In this document: positions 18,404 through 26,978 of the stretch, piece by piece
How positions within the stretch are numbered: position 1 is the first letter of the stretch
Layout: every line of letters starts with the position of its first letter
Origin: Pseudobythopirellula maris
GTDB lineage: Bacteria > Planctomycetota > Planctomycetia > Pirellulales > Lacipirellulaceae
DNA: 64,000 bases
Direction: 5' to 3'
NCBI RefSeq assembly: GCF_007859945.1
Contig: NZ_SJPQ01000001.1
Span: 620,001 to 684,000 of the forward strand
Program-made: the position numbers and the translations under genes
The notes under the pieces: model-generated
What the model saw: only the letters and a program-made list of their open reading frames with translations
What the model was told of the DNA's origin: nothing
Databases searched by the model: none

Positions 18404-19954
18404 GTGCCGAAGAACCATCGATTCCCCACGGCTTGTCTCGCGTTGGCTATGGCGTTGCTCATCCCCTGCCAGGCGTTCGGCCAAGCAGCGGGCGCCACGG
18501 TGCAAGAGCCCGAGCCCGGCATGGCCCCGCCCCTGCCCTTCGTCATGCCTTACGGCGTACCCGCCTTCCCCGGCGCGTGGGGCGGCGGCATGTTCACCAC
18601 CGGCGGACGCGGCGGCAAGGTGATCGCGGTTACCAGCCTCAGCAACAGCGGACCGGGCAGCCTGCGCGAAGCGCTCGAGGCCGAGGGCCCGCGCATCGTG
18701 GTCTTCCGCGTGGCGGGCGTCATCGAACTCGAGTCGAACCTCGAGATCAATCACCCGAACATCACGATCGCCGGCCAGTCGGCCCCCGGCGACGGCGTTT
18801 GCTTGGCGTACGCCTCGCTCGACATCAACACGCACAACGTCGTCGTGCGCCACCTGCGCGTGCGGCGCGGTCTCACCTCCGGCGGCCAAGGCTCGGACAA
18901 CATCGGCGGCCACCCCGAGCACCACGTGATCGTCGACCACTGCACCGCCAGTTGGGGACGCGACGAGAACCTGTCGCTCTACCGCCGCATGGCCCCGATG
19001 CCCGACCCCAACGAGCCCGGCAAGATCACGCGGGTCAAAGGCCCCGTGAGCAACCTCACGATCCAGTACTGCATCTCGAGCGAAGGCATGAAACCGGGCC
19101 ACGAGTTCGGCGGCACCTGGGGCGGGGTCGATTCGACCTTCCACCACAACCTGTTCGCCTGCAACACCGGGCGCAACCCGTCGATCGGCATGAGCGGCGA
19201 GTTCGACTACCGAAACAACGTTATCTTCAACTGGCGCCACCGCACGATGGACGGCGGCGACGAGACCTCGCTAATCAACGTCATCAATAACTACTACAAG
19301 CCCGGCCCGGCGACCAACGACAACATGCTCAGCACGATCGCCCGCATCGAGCAACGCGACATGTACTCGCCCAGCAGCCGATTCCGGGGCGACTGGTACC
19401 CCCAAACCGACAAACGAGCGGGCAAGTGGTACGTGGCCGGCAACCTCGTCGAGGGCCACGCCGACGTGACGGCCGACAACTGGAAGGGCATGAAGATCGA
19501 GGGCAGCGCCCAAGACCTAGAGCACGCCCGCGTTCACACCCCCTTCGAGGGCTGGCCGGTCAACCAGCAGACCGCCACGGAAGCCTTTGAAGATGTCCTC
19601 GCCAAGGCGGGCGCCACGCTCCCGCGTCGCGACCCCGTCGACAAACGCGTCGTCCAGATGGTCCGCTCCGGCGAGGTGACCCACCGCAACGGCATCGTCA
19701 GCGATCCCGACCAGGTTGGCGGCTACCCCGAGTACGCCGCCGACGAGAACGAGATCCCAGCCGACCAAGACGGCGACGGCATGCCGGACGCCTGGGAAAA
19801 GAAGCACGGCCTCGACCCCGCCTCCGCTTCCGACGGCAGCCAAGACTCCGACAACGACGGCTACACCAACGTCGAGGAGTACCTCAACGGCACCGACCCG
19901 ACCGAGAAGGTCGACTACACGGATCTGGCGAACAACGTCGACACGATCAGCTGA
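18404..19954 (+). CDS. Secreted pectate lyase-like protein (PL1 type) with C-terminal calcium repeats
   Basis: A 516-residue exported protein. GTG 18404 is preceded by CAGGAG 7 nt upstream and starts a signal peptide (LALAMALLIPCQAFGQ). The mature part opens AFPGAWGGGMFTTGGRGG, then SGPGSLREAL and a right-handed beta-helix pattern (HVIVDHCTASWGRDENLS, NNVIFNWRHR), as in PL1 pectate lyases and pectate trisaccharide-lyases. The C-terminus carries two thrombospondin type-3-like calcium repeats (DQDGDGMPDAWEKKHGLDP, DSDNDGYTNVEEYL). It probably degrades pectin or a related algal polysaccharide outside the cell. It is monocistronic, with a hairpin in its leader. Confidence 0.88.
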   Translation: MPKNHRFPTACLALAMALLIPCQAFGQAAGATVQEPEPGMAPPLPFVMPYGVPAFPGAWGGGMFTTGGRGGKVIAVTSLSNSGPGSLREALEAEGPRIVVFRVAGVIELESNLEINHPNITIAGQSAPGDGVCLAYASLDINTHNVVVRHLRVRRGLTSGGQGSDNIGGHPEHHVIVDHCTASWGRDENLSLYRRMAPMPDPNEPGKITRVKGPVSNLTIQYCISSEGMKPGHEFGGTWGGVDSTFHHNLFACNTGRNPSIGMSGEFDYRNNVIFNWRHRTMDGGDETSLINVINNYYKPGPATNDNMLSTIARIEQRDMYSPSSRFRGDWYPQTDKRAGKWYVAGNLVEGHADVTADNWKGMKIEGSAQDLEHARVHTPFEGWPVNQQTATEAFEDVLAKAGATLPRRDPVDKRVVQMVRSGEVTHRNGIVSDPDQVGGYPEYAADENEIPADQDGDGMPDAWEKKHGLDPASASDGSQDSDNDGYTNVEEYLNGTDPTEKVDYTDLANNVDTIS

Positions 19955-20396
19955 TCGGCCGACTCACCGCGGACGACCCGGCCGCTTCCGGCGGCCGGGT
20001 CACGCGGCGACAAGATGATCACCCCTTACGGTCGAAGTCCAAAGCCGGCCGGCAAGTATCGCCGAAGGGCTTGGGGCAGCACATGCGACAGCCTCCATGA
20101 CTTATGGGCCTGGGGAGGCCATGAATGGGCGTTCAGGAATTCAGGGGGAATCGAATCGAGCCAGCTTCGTTTGCATGGCGAAGCGTTCGAGTGAAACTTG
20201 ATGCGTATAGTGTTAGTGCAGGTTAATCTGTATCACGGACACGACACCCAGAGAGCCGATTCGATAGCCCCCGTTCTATCGTTCCTGGGCCCACCATGAC
20301 GCAACCTGTCTAAACGCGTGACACCGAAGTGCCTGTTCGGCCTTGATGGGTAGGAACAGTCGATTTCGAACTCCCCTTTTCCCACCTAATCTTGCC
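19955..20396. other. Intergenic region between lyase-like gene and serpin
   Basis: It begins with a strong hairpin (19975-20001). The rest is less GC-rich than the genes around it; no credible ORF, repeat or clear promoter was found. Confidence 0.5.
19975..20001 (+). terminator. Terminator-like hairpin after the lyase gene
   Basis: An 11-bp perfect stem GACCCGGCCGC / GCGGCCGGGTC around TTCCG, 21 nt after the stop. There is no T tract, so it could act with Rho or protect the 3' end. Confidence 0.5.
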
Positions 20397-21740
20397 ATGC
20401 TAGTCCGCCAATTGTTCTGTGGCCTGCTGCTATTCGCCGTGGCCTCTCCGGCAACGGCCCAGCTCGATGGGTTCCGCGAGCCAATACCGACCCACCAGCG
20501 GGGCGCTTTGCCCGACGCAACCACCGGGGCGGTGACCGGGCTGAATTCTTTCGGCTACGATCTCTTCAGCCAGCTGAAGGCGAGCGACAACGCCTTGATC
20601 TCGCCGCTGAGCATCACCACCGCTTTCGGCATGGCCTACGCCGGAGCGGCAGGCGGCACGGCCCATGAAATGGAGCGGGTCTTTGGCTTCTCATCCGACA
20701 CGCACGTCGGCCTTGGGTCGCTGATCGCCGACCTGAACACCGAGCGTGACGGGCGCGAGATGCGGATTGCCAACCGCGTCTTTGCGCAAGAAGGGCTTCA
20801 TCTCAAGCCCGGATTCGAAGCGATCAATCGCGACTCTTACGAGTCGCCGATCGAGCGGCTCAACTTTTACGTCGACACCGAGGCGTCGCGCGAGCACATC
20901 AACGACTGGGTCGAAGAGCAAACCAACGACCGCATCAAGGACCTGCTCCCTGGAGGTTCGGTCACTCAAGACACCAGGGTGGTGCTCACCAACGCGGTCT
21001 ACTTGAACAGCCTGTGGAAACACGAGTTCCTCGAGCAGAGCACGCGCGATCGTGACTTCACTCTTGGCGATGGCTCGGTAGCGACCGCCTCGATGATGCA
21101 CCAGACCGACACCTTCCGCTACGGCGAGTTCGACGGCTACCAGATGCTCGAGATGCCATACGCGGGCGACGACCTATCGATGGTCGTCATCCTGCCCGAC
21201 GAGGCGGATGGTCTCAAGGAACTGGTGGATGCTTACGATGAGGAGCGGCTCGAGTCCGACTTCGATTCGTTGTCTCATGAACAGGTGAGAGTCGCCTTCC
21301 CGAAGTTCGAGTACGAGGCGACGATGTCGCTCAAAAATCCGCTTGTCGAGATGGGCCTGACCGAATCCTTTAGCAACGGCGCCGACTTCTCGAACCTCGC
21401 CGACGGCAGTTTCGCCATCAGCGACGTGCTGCACAAAACGTTCATCGACGTCAGCGAGAGCGGCACGGAAGCGGCCGCCGCCACGGCGATCGCTATCGGG
21501 TTGACCTCGGTGTTGCCCGATCCGCCGGAGCCCAAGGAGTTCACGGCCGACCAGTCTTTTCTGTTCGCGATCCGCGACAACCACAGCGACGCATTGATGT
21601 TCCTCGGACAACTGACCGACCCGTCATCCGACAAGGTCGTTATGAGTTACGAGACCACGAGCACGGTTCCTGAACCGAGTGCTTGGCTCATGGCGATGGC
21701 GGCGCTCGCCTGCTGCACCGGCAGCCGACGCTCAAGCTGA
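20397..21740 (+). CDS. Secreted serpin with a PEP-CTERM tail
   Basis: A 447-residue serpin starting at ATG 20397, which begins the signal peptide (LVRQLFCGLLLFAVASPATAQ); ATG 20343 is an alternative. Serpins trap serine or cysteine proteases by loop insertion. Family blocks are clear: LISPLSITTAFGMAYAGA, LTNAVYLNSLWK, MLEMPYAGDDLSMVVILP, FPKFEYEATMSL and VSESGTEAAAATAIAIG. The hinge GTEAAAAT has the small residues needed for inhibition, so it is probably inhibitory; the reactive bond lies near GLTSV. The terminus VPEPSAWLMAMAALACC is a PEP-CTERM-like sorting signal followed by Arg. It is convergent with the toroid protein gene. Confidence 0.9.
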   Translation: MLVRQLFCGLLLFAVASPATAQLDGFREPIPTHQRGALPDATTGAVTGLNSFGYDLFSQLKASDNALISPLSITTAFGMAYAGAAGGTAHEMERVFGFSSDTHVGLGSLIADLNTERDGREMRIANRVFAQEGLHLKPGFEAINRDSYESPIERLNFYVDTEASREHINDWVEEQTNDRIKDLLPGGSVTQDTRVVLTNAVYLNSLWKHEFLEQSTRDRDFTLGDGSVATASMMHQTDTFRYGEFDGYQMLEMPYAGDDLSMVVILPDEADGLKELVDAYDEERLESDFDSLSHEQVRVAFPKFEYEATMSLKNPLVEMGLTESFSNGADFSNLADGSFAISDVLHKTFIDVSESGTEAAAATAIAIGLTSVLPDPPEPKEFTADQSFLFAIRDNHSDALMFLGQLTDPSSDKVVMSYETTSTVPEPSAWLMAMAALACCTGSRRSS

Positions 21741-21772
21741 CGGCGCCCGGAGCAGCCGACAAGACGCTCGAC

Positions 21773-22888
21773 TCACTCGCCGCGGCAGTGCGCCAGCGCC
21801 AGCAAGCAGTACGACGTCGACAGGTTGGGGTCGGCTTCGAGCCAGCGCTCGTTGGCGTTGATCCAACTGCCGTCTTCCTTCTGCAGCTCGGCAAGCTTGG
21901 TGACGAGATCTTGGCGCCAGTCGTGCTCTTCGCCGTCGGCGTCGACCACGACCGACTCGCCGGCCGCGTCTAAGGCCTTGGCGAACGTGTGGTAGTAGTA
22001 GTAGAGCCCGCTCGTTCCCATGCCGGGGTTCTCGGCGAGCGTGTAGCTCGCGCCGATCCACTTCAACGCGGCCGCGACGCGCGGGTCGTCCTGGTCGAGG
22101 CCGGCGAAGATCATGCTCTTCAGGCCCGCGTAGGTCATCGAGCCGTAGCTGCGCAGGCCGCCGCTGGCCGTCTCGCCCGCCTGGCTCGAGCCGCCGGCCG
22201 CCGGGGTGTAGTAGAAGCCGCCGTCGTTCACCTTATCGGCGAACGGCGTGGTGTTGTGCTCGGTCTCGAGGTTCTGGGCGCGGCTGACGAACGCCAACGC
22301 CTTCTGCATCGCCGGGTCGTCGGCCTCTGTGCCGAGCTCGTGGAGCGCCTCGATCAGGAACGACGTGTTCGACAGGTCGGGCCGGCGGTGGTTGCCGTAG
22401 CCGGCGCCGCCGTAGCTGGTGCTCGTCGGGCCGTGGCCCTCTTCCTCGTCCCACTGCAGGCCCTTGAGGAACTTCTCGGCGGCGTCGAGCAGCGGCTTGT
22501 GTTTCGTGTCGCCGGTCGCCTTGAGGCACTGGACCGCCACGCAGGTCTCGTAGTTGCGGTGCGTCGATTGCGGCGAGCTGATGCTGCCGTCCTCGTTGGC
22601 GAATCGCACAACGTAATCCACCGCCTTGGAGACCATCGGGTCGCTCGGGCTGCGGCCGTTCTCCATCAGACCTGTGGCCACGAGCGCCGTGATCGCCGGG
22701 CCGGCGTGGCTGCTGAACGAGCCGTCCTCGGCCTGCGAGCTGCGCAGGAAACCGATCGCCCGGTCGACGCAGTCGCCAAGGCCGTCGGGAGTCGCCATCG
22801 CCGGGGCGACCATCGTCGATGCGGCTAGCGTGCAAGCGAACAAGGCGAGCGCAAAACGCCGCGTGCGAGTAGCAGGTGAAAAGGTCAT
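21773..22888 (-). CDS. Secreted prenyltransferase/squalene-oxidase-repeat protein
   Basis: A 371-residue protein with a signal peptide (FALALFACTLAASTMVAPAMA). The body is an alpha/alpha toroid built of repeats with QW-like motifs (SQAEDGSFSSHAGPAITALV, NEDGSISS, LQKEDGSWINANERWLE). These resemble terpenoid cyclase and prenyltransferase folds, but the catalytic DxDD of cyclases is not seen and the signal peptide places it outside the cytoplasm, so an enzymatic role is doubtful. Such exported toroids are common in planctomycetes and their role is unknown. It is convergent with the serpin gene. Confidence 0.85.
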   Translation of the reverse strand: MTFSPATRTRRFALALFACTLAASTMVAPAMATPDGLGDCVDRAIGFLRSSQAEDGSFSSHAGPAITALVATGLMENGRSPSDPMVSKAVDYVVRFANEDGSISSPQSTHRNYETCVAVQCLKATGDTKHKPLLDAAEKFLKGLQWDEEEGHGPTSTSYGGAGYGNHRRPDLSNTSFLIEALHELGTEADDPAMQKALAFVSRAQNLETEHNTTPFADKVNDGGFYYTPAAGGSSQAGETASGGLRSYGSMTYAGLKSMIFAGLDQDDPRVAAALKWIGASYTLAENPGMGTSGLYYYYHTFAKALDAAGESVVVDADGEEHDWRQDLVTKLAELQKEDGSWINANERWLEADPNLSTSYCLLALAHCRGE

Positions 22889-23026
22889 GCCTGGGTTCTC
22901 CGTGTCGTGGATGCCGTAAGAATGCTGCGAAACGCAGCGTCGACCGTGGCGAGCCGCGCCATGGGGTCAATCGTAAACCTCTCGAGCAGTGCAAACCAAG
23001 CGCCGAACAGAGAAATCGACTCGGGC

Positions 23027-23176
23027 TCAGCCCGCGAACGCCATCCAAGCAAGAAAGAGCGTCCACGCCGCCAGTAGCACCGCGGCGAGTGTCGCCTGGC
23101 GCGACAGCCGACGGGGGGGCAGTGTCGCGCTGCGCGGCGCGGCGTCCTCAGATAGGCCGGGGTCCGCGCCGCTCAA
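23027..23176 (-). CDS. 49-residue single-span membrane protein coupled to the Minf_1886-type gene
   Basis: A small ORF on the minus strand starting at TTG (23176-23174), which overlaps the TGA of the upstream gene by 4 nt (TTGA). After a polar stretch of about 20 residues and a basic RRLSRQ it has one hydrophobic segment (TLAAVLLAAWTLFLAWMAFAG), as expected of a single-pass inner-membrane peptide with its N-terminus in the cytoplasm. The overlap, the single clean membrane span and the stop directly after it argue for a real gene. Function unknown; it may recruit the upstream protein to the membrane. Confidence 0.6.
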   Translation of the reverse strand: MSGADPGLSEDAAPRSATLPPRRLSRQATLAAVLLAAWTLFLAWMAFAG

Positions 23177-23667
23177 GAGTGGCGTTCCTCGTCGTGGTCG
23201 GCGCCGGCGGCGCCAACGGCGAACACCTGCTTTTGTCCCAACGCCTCGGCGAAGTCGTAAACGTCGTCGAAGTCCTCACGGCGGTCGCTATCGGTCTTGC
23301 GCATCTGACCGATGTCGATCAGGTTGAAGACGATCTCACCGAAATCCCCCGTGGTGCGCACTCCCCAATGGCCAAGCACGCTCTGGGCCATCAGTCCGTA
23401 GCGGTCGATCGCATAGCCCTGGATCGCCCGACAGAGGTCTTGGCCGGTCACGTGGCGTTCGGGCTCCATGCCCTCCTCGTCGCCGGCTTGCTCGAACGGG
23501 TTTTCGTCGTCGGCCGCCTCGTCTTCGTCGCTGCTCTCGACCGGGGCGCCGAGACCGAGCTTCTCCTGAGCGTAGCGCAAGGCGTCGAACACGAACACGT
23601 AAGCGTCGAAGTGGTAGCGGTCGTCGCGCCTGAGCAATTCGGCCAACGGGTGCTTCGGATCGAGCAT
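23173..23667 (-). CDS. Minf_1886-family protein
   Basis: A 164-residue soluble protein. ATG 23667 (MLDPKHPLAELLRRD) is preferred; an ATG at 23718 would add 17 unlike residues. The family core is clear: YHFDAYVFVFDALRYAQEKL, then RHVTGQDLCRAIQGYAIDRYG, VLGHWGVRTTGDFGEIVFNL and KTDSDRREDFDDVYDF. An acidic insert (residues about 43-65) separates the two parts. The family is uncharacterised and occurs in planctomycetes and verrucomicrobia. Its stop overlaps the start of a 49-residue membrane protein. Confidence 0.85.
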   Translation of the reverse strand: MLDPKHPLAELLRRDDRYHFDAYVFVFDALRYAQEKLGLGAPVESSDEDEAADDENPFEQAGDEEGMEPERHVTGQDLCRAIQGYAIDRYGLMAQSVLGHWGVRTTGDFGEIVFNLIDIGQMRKTDSDRREDFDDVYDFAEALGQKQVFAVGAAGADHDEERHS

Positions 23668-23822
23668 GGTTCGGTGAGACACGTGAAAACGCCTGCGTGA
23701 GTGTGCGCTGAACGCCACCGGGGCGAAGGGCGCTGCGGGAGCGGAGTGAAAATCAGTAGTCTTAGGGCGGCGGCGCCCGCCCCGCCACGTTTTTTATTCT
23801 AACAACTGGGTGCGGGTTTGAA

Positions 23823-24905
23823 TCAAGCGTTTGGCTCAGGATCGCGATTCCCGCCATCGGGACTCGCCGGCGGCTCCCCGGGCGGCGTGGATGGAGACCG
23901 GTCGTCTGATTTCTCAGGGGCGACGGGCTTTTCCTGTGCGACTGGTTTATCCGAGGAGGCGGGCGGTTTTGGCTTGGGCTTGTCGGCCCCCGCCTCGCTT
24001 TTGGCGGCCTGCTTGCCGGCGCCGCCACCCTTGGCGCCGCCCCCCTTCGAGGCGCCGCCGCTTTTCGGCCCGCCCTTGGCCCCGCCACTTTCTTTGGGAG
24101 TCTCCAGCACGGTCAGCACGTCGGAGCTGTGGATCACGACCCGCCGGGAGTCTTCGGTCTGAACCAGCAGCTCGCCGGAGAGGATCTGCTGTGAGAGCAC
24201 CTTCGCCCGGCCGTTGTTGGTCAGAATCTGGGCGCCCACTCGAGGAAGCTCGCGCTGCATGTCGCGATACGTGTCGTACTCGTACCGCAAACAGCACTTC
24301 AGACGGCCGCAACGGCCGGAGATCTTGGTCGGGTCGAGCGTCGCCTTCTGCAGCTTCGCCATCTTCATCGATACGGGCGGCATGTCGCTCAGGTGCGTGT
24401 TGCAGCAGACCGGCTTGCCGCAGTCGCCGTAATCGGCCAGCAGCTTCGCCTCGTCGCGAACGCCGATCTGGCACATCTCGACCCGGGTCTGAAACTCCTT
24501 GGCGAGGATCTTTACCAAGTCGCGGAAGTCGACCCGTTCGTCGGCCAGGTAGTAGATGACCACCCGCTCGCCGCCGTAGAGGCGTTCGACATCGACCACT
24601 TTGAGCTCGAGACCGAGCTCGGCGGATTTCTGCTCGCTGAGCTCCCGCTCGGTGGCTTGCTGCACACCCATCCGGCGGATCTCGACCTCGTCTTCGGTCG
24701 AGGCGAGCCGCAAGATTTGGCCCCCCTTGGGCGCCTTCATTTGCGATAGCACATGCTCGGAGGCCTCGCACAACACCTCGCCGGTCTCTAAACCGCGGCT
24801 CGTGCGTGCGATCACTTGGTGGCCACGCGCGTACGTGTCGCGCGACCGGGTTGAGAAAACCCCGAGGCTACGCATCGAACCGTGGCGGACAACGTATTTG
24901 GGCAT
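23823..24905 (-). CDS. PSP1/RicT (YaaT)-type protein
   Basis: A 360-residue protein with the PSP1 C-terminal domain. In Bacillus the homologue RicT (YaaT) works with RicA/RicF in an Fe-S complex controlling RNase Y and phosphorelay signalling. Here GVRDEAKLLADYGDCGKPVCC and SGRCGRLKCCLRYE supply the conserved Cys clusters, and the core ELGLELKVVDVERLYGGERVVIYY is typical. The last about 100 residues are Gly/Lys/Pro-rich and disordered. It starts at ATG 24905. The RNA-turnover link is inferred from the homologue. Confidence 0.86.
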   Translation of the reverse strand: MPKYVVRHGSMRSLGVFSTRSRDTYARGHQVIARTSRGLETGEVLCEASEHVLSQMKAPKGGQILRLASTEDEVEIRRMGVQQATERELSEQKSAELGLELKVVDVERLYGGERVVIYYLADERVDFRDLVKILAKEFQTRVEMCQIGVRDEAKLLADYGDCGKPVCCNTHLSDMPPVSMKMAKLQKATLDPTKISGRCGRLKCCLRYEYDTYRDMQRELPRVGAQILTNNGRAKVLSQQILSGELLVQTEDSRRVVIHSSDVLTVLETPKESGGAKGGPKSGGASKGGGAKGGGAGKQAAKSEAGADKPKPKPPASSDKPVAQEKPVAPEKSDDRSPSTPPGEPPASPDGGNRDPEPNA

Positions 24906-25128
24906 TTCCGCAGGACGGAAGGGACGTCAGGGGGGATACTCAATAGAAGCTTCGGCGAGCGGAACCGACGAGGCCCACTCCCCAAGCATACCCCCCCGAG
25001 CCCTCGACGCACAGAGAAGCCTCCCCCCTGCGTCCGATGCCTTGCCCCAACCCGAGAGACCACAACTACAGCCCACCCGTCCGGCACCGGCGCCGGCCGC
25101 CGCAAGCATCGCTTCTCCGCGACGGAAG

Positions 25129-25806
25129 TTATAGCTCGATTACCCCATTACGGAGGGCGATGCGGATCAGCTCGAGCGATTTCTTGACGCCCAGCTTCTT
25201 CATCAGCCGGTACTTGTGGTTGTCGATCGTGCTCTCGGCGATCGAGAGCGCCTCGGCGCATTCACGGACCGACATGCCCTGCCCCACTAGGGCGAGCACC
25301 TCCCGCTCGCGGCGTGTGAGGCCGTTGAGCGGGTCGAGCGAATCGGCGGCCTCGGAGCCATCGGCAGATGTCGTAGAGTCGGCGCACCGGTTCAGGGCAG
25401 CCTCGAGGGTCCTCCAACCACAGCGACGCGAGACACGGTGAACCGTCTTGTACGATTTGGGGCTGTGCTTGCTCTGCACGGCAGATTTGTCGGCCGGGTC
25501 AACGAGCCAAACGACCGGCATGTAAGACGTATTGGCCGCGCGAGCCAATCGCGGGTCGTCGGTCAGCAACACCTTGTGGCTAAACGACGTAGAAGAGTTG
25601 AATCGCGAGATGAGCGACTCGGGATCGGCCATCGAAGGGGTCAAAAATTTCGATACGCCGAGTTGGGCGCTATACGCCTCCGCGTCGAGTCGGTGACGCA
25701 TGGCAACCACCACCTGAACAGGGCTGGTCTTCGCTGGTAATACCGAGACCGGATCGCCAACGCCGCAACTGGCGGTTTCAGTGTATGTCACAATGCTTCC
25801 CCCCAT
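25129..25806 (-). CDS. LuxR-type transcriptional regulator with degenerate receiver-like N-terminus
   Basis: A regulator of about 225 residues if it starts at ATG 25806; an upstream ATG (25872) would add 22 residues. The C-terminal helix-turn-helix is standard: LTRREREVLALVGQGMSVRE, then SIAESTIDNHKYRLMKKLGV. The N-terminal 120 residues have the length of a response-regulator receiver, but the phosphoacceptor Asp and the Lys are not recognisable. The helices LVDPADKSAVQSKHSPKSYK and WRTLEAALNRC bridge the two. It reads away from the pterin dehydratase gene, across a low-GC intergenic region with possible operators. Confidence 0.85.
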   Translation of the reverse strand: MGGSIVTYTETASCGVGDPVSVLPAKTSPVQVVVAMRHRLDAEAYSAQLGVSKFLTPSMADPESLISRFNSSTSFSHKVLLTDDPRLARAANTSYMPVVWLVDPADKSAVQSKHSPKSYKTVHRVSRRCGWRTLEAALNRCADSTTSADGSEAADSLDPLNGLTRREREVLALVGQGMSVRECAEALSIAESTIDNHKYRLMKKLGVKKSLELIRIALRNGVIEL

Positions 25807-25888
25807 GCATCGGAAAAGGAACGCCTTGCATGCCATAGCCGTCAGCCATAGCCGCTGGGCGTTTTGTCTCACTTCATGCGAGATATTT

Positions 25889-25905
25889 GCTATCTATTCG
25901 ATAGC
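25889..25905. promoter_or_regulatory. Inverted repeat GCTATC-N5-GATAGC
   Basis: A perfect 6-bp inverted repeat with a 5-nt spacer, 83 nt upstream of the LuxR-type gene; candidate operator, perhaps autoregulatory. Confidence 0.35.
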
Positions 25906-26052
25906 TGTGACGAGAATGTTGCATCACTCGTATGGAATAGCAACCTTCGCACCAAAGCGGTGAAAAGCCAACTTTCCCTCTGGTCAAGCTATTTAAGTCC
26001 TTCTGCCACAGGCTGTTGTGCAATTTGGACCGACTGTGGAGTCTTAGTACAG

Positions 26053-26069
26053 GTGACACAAAGTGACAC
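26053..26069. promoter_or_regulatory. Direct repeat GTGACAC, 10-bp spacing
   Basis: GTGACAC occurs at 26053-26059 and 26063-26069, one helical turn apart, as in sites bound by tandem monomers. It lies between the LuxR gene and the pterin dehydratase gene. Confidence 0.35.
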
Positions 26070-26289
26070 GGAAAAATCAATATTTCACATTTACTGGCGT
26101 AATCGCACGGCGGTAAAGGCAACAGAGACTTCACAGCGGCCGAATGGTCTCGAAGATGTCACGGACTTTTTTTCGCTACCCCCTTTGGGCCGCTTTGGTA
26201 GGTCATGCAAGGCTGCATATCGATCGGCATAACCCGTGCGTGGCGATGGCCTAAAACCCCCAACTCCCCCCTGTCAAAACGGAGAAGTT

Positions 26290-26652
26290 ATGACGGTACG
26301 AACCACCGAGGAACTGGTCGGAAAGAAATGCCTGCCCTGCGAGGGTGGCGTGCAGCCGTGCAGCCCTCAAGAAGCGCGTGACCAGCTGAAGCAGCTGGGC
26401 GACTGGCGGCTGACAGACGACGCAAAGCGCATCCGTCGTGAATGGGTAGTTGAGAACTTCATGGCTGGCATGAGGTTCTTCGAGGCGTGCGCTGAGCTCG
26501 CTGAGGAGGACGGGCACCACCCCGACCTGCACCTAGAAGGGTATCGCAACGTGTCCGTCGAACTGTGGACCCACGCCATTGGCGGGCTGAGCGAAAACGA
26601 CTTCATCCTGGCGGCCAAGATCGACCGCTTGCCAATTGAACTCAAGCAGTAA
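26290..26652 (+). CDS. phhB: 4a-hydroxytetrahydrobiopterin dehydratase (PCD/DCoH)
   Basis: A 120-residue pterin-4a-carbinolamine dehydratase, which recycles pterin cofactor. The conserved block is DGHHPDLHLEGYRNVSVELWTHAIGGLSENDF, including the catalytic His-His-Pro and the downstream Thr-His. GGAG lies 5 nt before ATG 26290 and fixes the start; an upstream ATG at 26236 has no ribosome-binding site. No aromatic hydroxylase gene adjoins it, so its partner must be elsewhere. Some planctomycetal homologues act outside phenylalanine metabolism, for instance in molybdopterin recycling. Confidence 0.92.
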   Translation: MTVRTTEELVGKKCLPCEGGVQPCSPQEARDQLKQLGDWRLTDDAKRIRREWVVENFMAGMRFFEACAELAEEDGHHPDLHLEGYRNVSVELWTHAIGGLSENDFILAAKIDRLPIELKQ

Positions 26653-26708
26653 CCGGCCGCACAGCGGTGGCCGCTGCTGCGAGCCGTTGACTGTGAACCC
26701 CAGTAGAA

Positions 26709-26978
26709 TCAGTAGCCCGCGGAGGCCACCGGCTTCTGCCGCATCGGCTCGCTGCTCACCCCGTAAGGGTTGACCACGACCAGTTCGTTGACGATCTGAT
26801 TCACACCGTCAACGTGCTCGACCAGACTCTGCGCGGTCTGCTTCAGATAGAAGCTAGGCACGGTGCCGTCGAGTGTGAGCACGCCACGTTGAGCGTCGCA
26901 ACGCACGTGGCGCAAGAAAAGATGGGAGCTCGAGCCGAGTTTCTTTTCGGCTTGATGCACGATCAGTGCGTCATTCAT
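26709..26978 (-). CDS. Small BON-domain protein
   Basis: An 89-residue protein comprising one BON domain. The pattern is a helix-strand start (ALIVHQAEKKLGSSSH), the strand VRCDAQRGVLTLDGTVPSFYLKQ and the helix QSLVEHVDGVNQIVNELVV, which matches the phospholipid-binding BON fold. No signal peptide is visible, so this is a cytoplasmic or loosely associated form. Its role is unknown; BON proteins often accompany envelope stress. The pterin dehydratase gene is 56 nt away on the other strand, so the two are convergent. Confidence 0.85.
   Translation of the reverse strand: MNDALIVHQAEKKLGSSSHLFLRHVRCDAQRGVLTLDGTVPSFYLKQTAQSLVEHVDGVNQIVNELVVVNPYGVSSEPMRQKPVASAGY

Larger units (their letters stand above)
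25807..26289. other. Low-GC divergent regulatory region
   Basis: It is visibly AT-richer than the window. It holds a 17-bp inverted repeat (25889-25905) and a direct repeat GTGACAC (26053 and 26063). A 122-codon frame (25864-26232) is open on the plus strand, but its composition is not protein-like. I see no definite promoter. Confidence 0.55.

Noticed and set aside
22876-23700. A 274-codon frame opposite the Minf_1886-type gene
   Set aside because: Composition mirrors the opposite strand; the real genes are on the minus strand.
25864-26232. A 122-codon frame in the low-GC region
   Set aside because: No family pattern, no Shine-Dalgarno and unlike codon usage.
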